This document shows positions 6,828-7,756 of a stretch of DNA of 7,756 nucleotides, one piece after another. The notes under the pieces were generated by a model that saw nothing but the letters and a program-made list of their open reading frames with translations, did no database searches and was not told the origin of the DNA. Within the stretch, counting starts at the first letter, position 1, and the number at the start of each line of letters is the position of its first letter. The position numbers were made by a program, and so were the translations under genes. The stretch is taken from contig JAKAYM010000083.1 in assembly GCA_021826795.1 (NCBI GenBank), positions 1 through 7,756 on the forward strand, given 5' to 3'. This DNA comes from Thermoplasmata archaeon. Lineage in GTDB: Archaea > Thermoplasmatota > Thermoplasmata > Thermoplasmatales > Thermoplasmataceae.

Positions 6828-7756
6828 ATGGAAGACTACAACAAAGATGAGGAAATAGAAAAACTTACTGAAAGTTTAAAGCATAATAAGAAATCCGATT
6901 TCGAATTTCACGACACAATAAATCCTGTATACTCTACGGGGACGGGACTTAACAGGAAAATTGTGGAAGAGATTTCAGATATAAAACATGAACCAGACTG
7001 GATGAGAAGAAGCAGGCTCAAGGCACTGGAAATATTTTTGTCAAAACCAATGCCTACCTGGGGACCAGACCTTTCTGGAATTAACTTCGATAATCTTACA
7101 TACTATTCAAAGCCCGGGGAAACGAAGGCGAAGAACTGGGATGATGTACCTGATAAAATAAAGGAAACATTCAATAAACTGGGTATACCTCAGATGGAGC
7201 AGAAATATCTTGCTGGTTCCGTTGCACAGTACGACAGTGAAGGGGTATATGGAAGCCTGAGAAAGGAATGGGAAGATAAGGGAGTAATATTTACGGACCT
7301 TGATACAGCTGTACAGGAACATCCTGACCTTGTAAAGGATTACTACTGTAAGGCAATACCACCTAGCGATAATAAGTTCGCTGCATTGAATGGTGCTGTA
7401 TGGTCAGGAGGTTCTTTCCTCTACGTACCTAAGAATGTCACTATAGACCTGCCATTGCAGACATATTTCCGAATGAACGGAGAGCAGAGTGGACAATTCG
7501 AGCACACAATAGTGGTGGCAGATGAGGGTGCAAAAGTGCATTATATTGAGGGATGTCTTCCAGATGATGAACTTATAAGCCAGGGTGATAAATTTGTAAC
7601 AATAAATGAATTATTTACCGATGATAAGATTGTTTCAAATACAGGGAACAAAAGGAGTATAACCCGTAAATATGTTCATCCATATAATGGATTTATGTAT
7701 AAAATAATACCATTATCACCAGGAAATGCTTTCAGAGCAACATACGAGCATCCTGT
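6828..7756 (+). CDS. sufB: SufB, Fe-S cluster assembly scaffold, interrupted by an intein (3' truncated by window edge)
   Basis: The frame is open from the ATG to the right edge (309 complete codons). Residues 1-242 are a SufB N-extein: STGTGLNRKIVEEIS, the stretch DWMRRSRLKALEIF, WSGGSFLYVPKNV, then FEHTIVVADEGAKVHYIEG, which lead in normal SufB to the conserved CTAP. Instead the frame runs at Cys243 into CLPDDELISQGDKF, the start of an intein. SufB, with SufC and SufD, forms the scaffold that accepts sulfur and iron for new Fe-S clusters; the active protein appears only after splicing. The M. tuberculosis SufB intein is, as I recall, at the same place after about 252 residues. The C-extein and any sufD lie outside the window. 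The identity is certain; completeness of the intein is not known. Confidence 0.95.
   Translation, partial: MEDYNKDEEIEKLTESLKHNKKSDFEFHDTINPVYSTGTGLNRKIVEEISDIKHEPDWMRRSRLKALEIFLSKPMPTWGPDLSGINFDNLTYYSKPGETKAKNWDDVPDKIKETFNKLGIPQMEQKYLAGSVAQYDSEGVYGSLRKEWEDKGVIFTDLDTAVQEHPDLVKDYYCKAIPPSDNKFAALNGAVWSGGSFLYVPKNVTIDLPLQTYFRMNGEQSGQFEHTIVVADEGAKVHYIEGCLPDDELISQGDKFVTINELFTDDKIVSNTGNKRSITRKYVHPYNGFMYKIIPLSPGNAFRATYEHP
7554..7756 (+). other. Intein N-terminal splicing domain inside SufB (partial)
   Basis: It begins with Cys1 in CLPDDELI (block A; nucleophile for the N-S acyl shift) directly after the conserved SufB HYIEG. The next 67 residues look like a Hint domain: GDKFVTINEL, YNGFMYKIIPL, then block B as ATYEHP, with Thr63 and His66 (TxxH) at the distance usual for inteins. 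None of this resembles SufB. The host would resume with the SufB cysteine of CTAP as the +1 nucleophile. The window ends right after block B, so blocks C to E (homing endonuclease) and the terminal His-Asn are not seen; mini-intein and full-length are equally possible. Confidence 0.88.

Noticed and set aside
7107..7322. A 71-codon - strand frame inside sufB
   Set aside because: Antisense to strongly conserved SufB sequence; no independent support.

Overview
The window looks like chromosomal DNA of an acidophilic Thermoplasmatales archaeon of the Ferroplasma/Acidiplasma kind. This is inferred from four things: AT-rich DNA with TATA-box promoters and a leaderless gene start, an archaeal Nre DNA-repair protein, a SufC-SufB cluster behind a divergent winged-helix regulator, and a SufB interrupted by an intein. 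The genus cannot be proved from the sequence alone.

Left part (1-1183, + strand): the 3' end of a membrane-bound family 2 glycosyltransferase (hyaluronan/cellulose-synthase-like) enters from the left edge and stops at 778. Right behind it lies a decayed IS200/IS605-type TnpA transposase (about 804-1183) that keeps the HUH and tyrosine motifs but has lost its start and carries a frameshift.

Middle part (1227-3343, - strand): a two-gene unit of Nre (zinc-finger archaeal DNA-repair protein) followed immediately by an SplB/COG1533-like radical SAM protein. The close packing suggests a joint DNA-damage function. A 446-bp stretch without a convincing gene follows, then a 12-helix MFS transporter on the - strand (3790 to about 4959) and another long spacer that holds its promoter.

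Right part (5319-7756): an iron-sulfur module. A SufR-like winged-helix regulator with a C-terminal cysteine set (- strand) is transcribed away from sufC and sufB (+ strand). The 103-bp divergent promoter region contains a perfect 10-bp inverted repeat (5994-6003/6028-6037) with a second, smaller palindrome on exactly the same axis, plus a TATA box (6050-6057) placed for leaderless sufC transcription. This is a good candidate for an Fe-S-responsive operator that controls both directions. sufB follows sufC with a Shine-Dalgarno sequence that overlaps the sufC end. After 242 residues its reading frame leaves SufB homology at the conserved ...HYIEG/C site and enters the N-terminal splicing domain of an intein (block A from 7554, block B TxxH at 7740-7751). 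The window ends inside the intein, so its C-terminal half, any homing endonuclease and the SufB C-extein are not visible.
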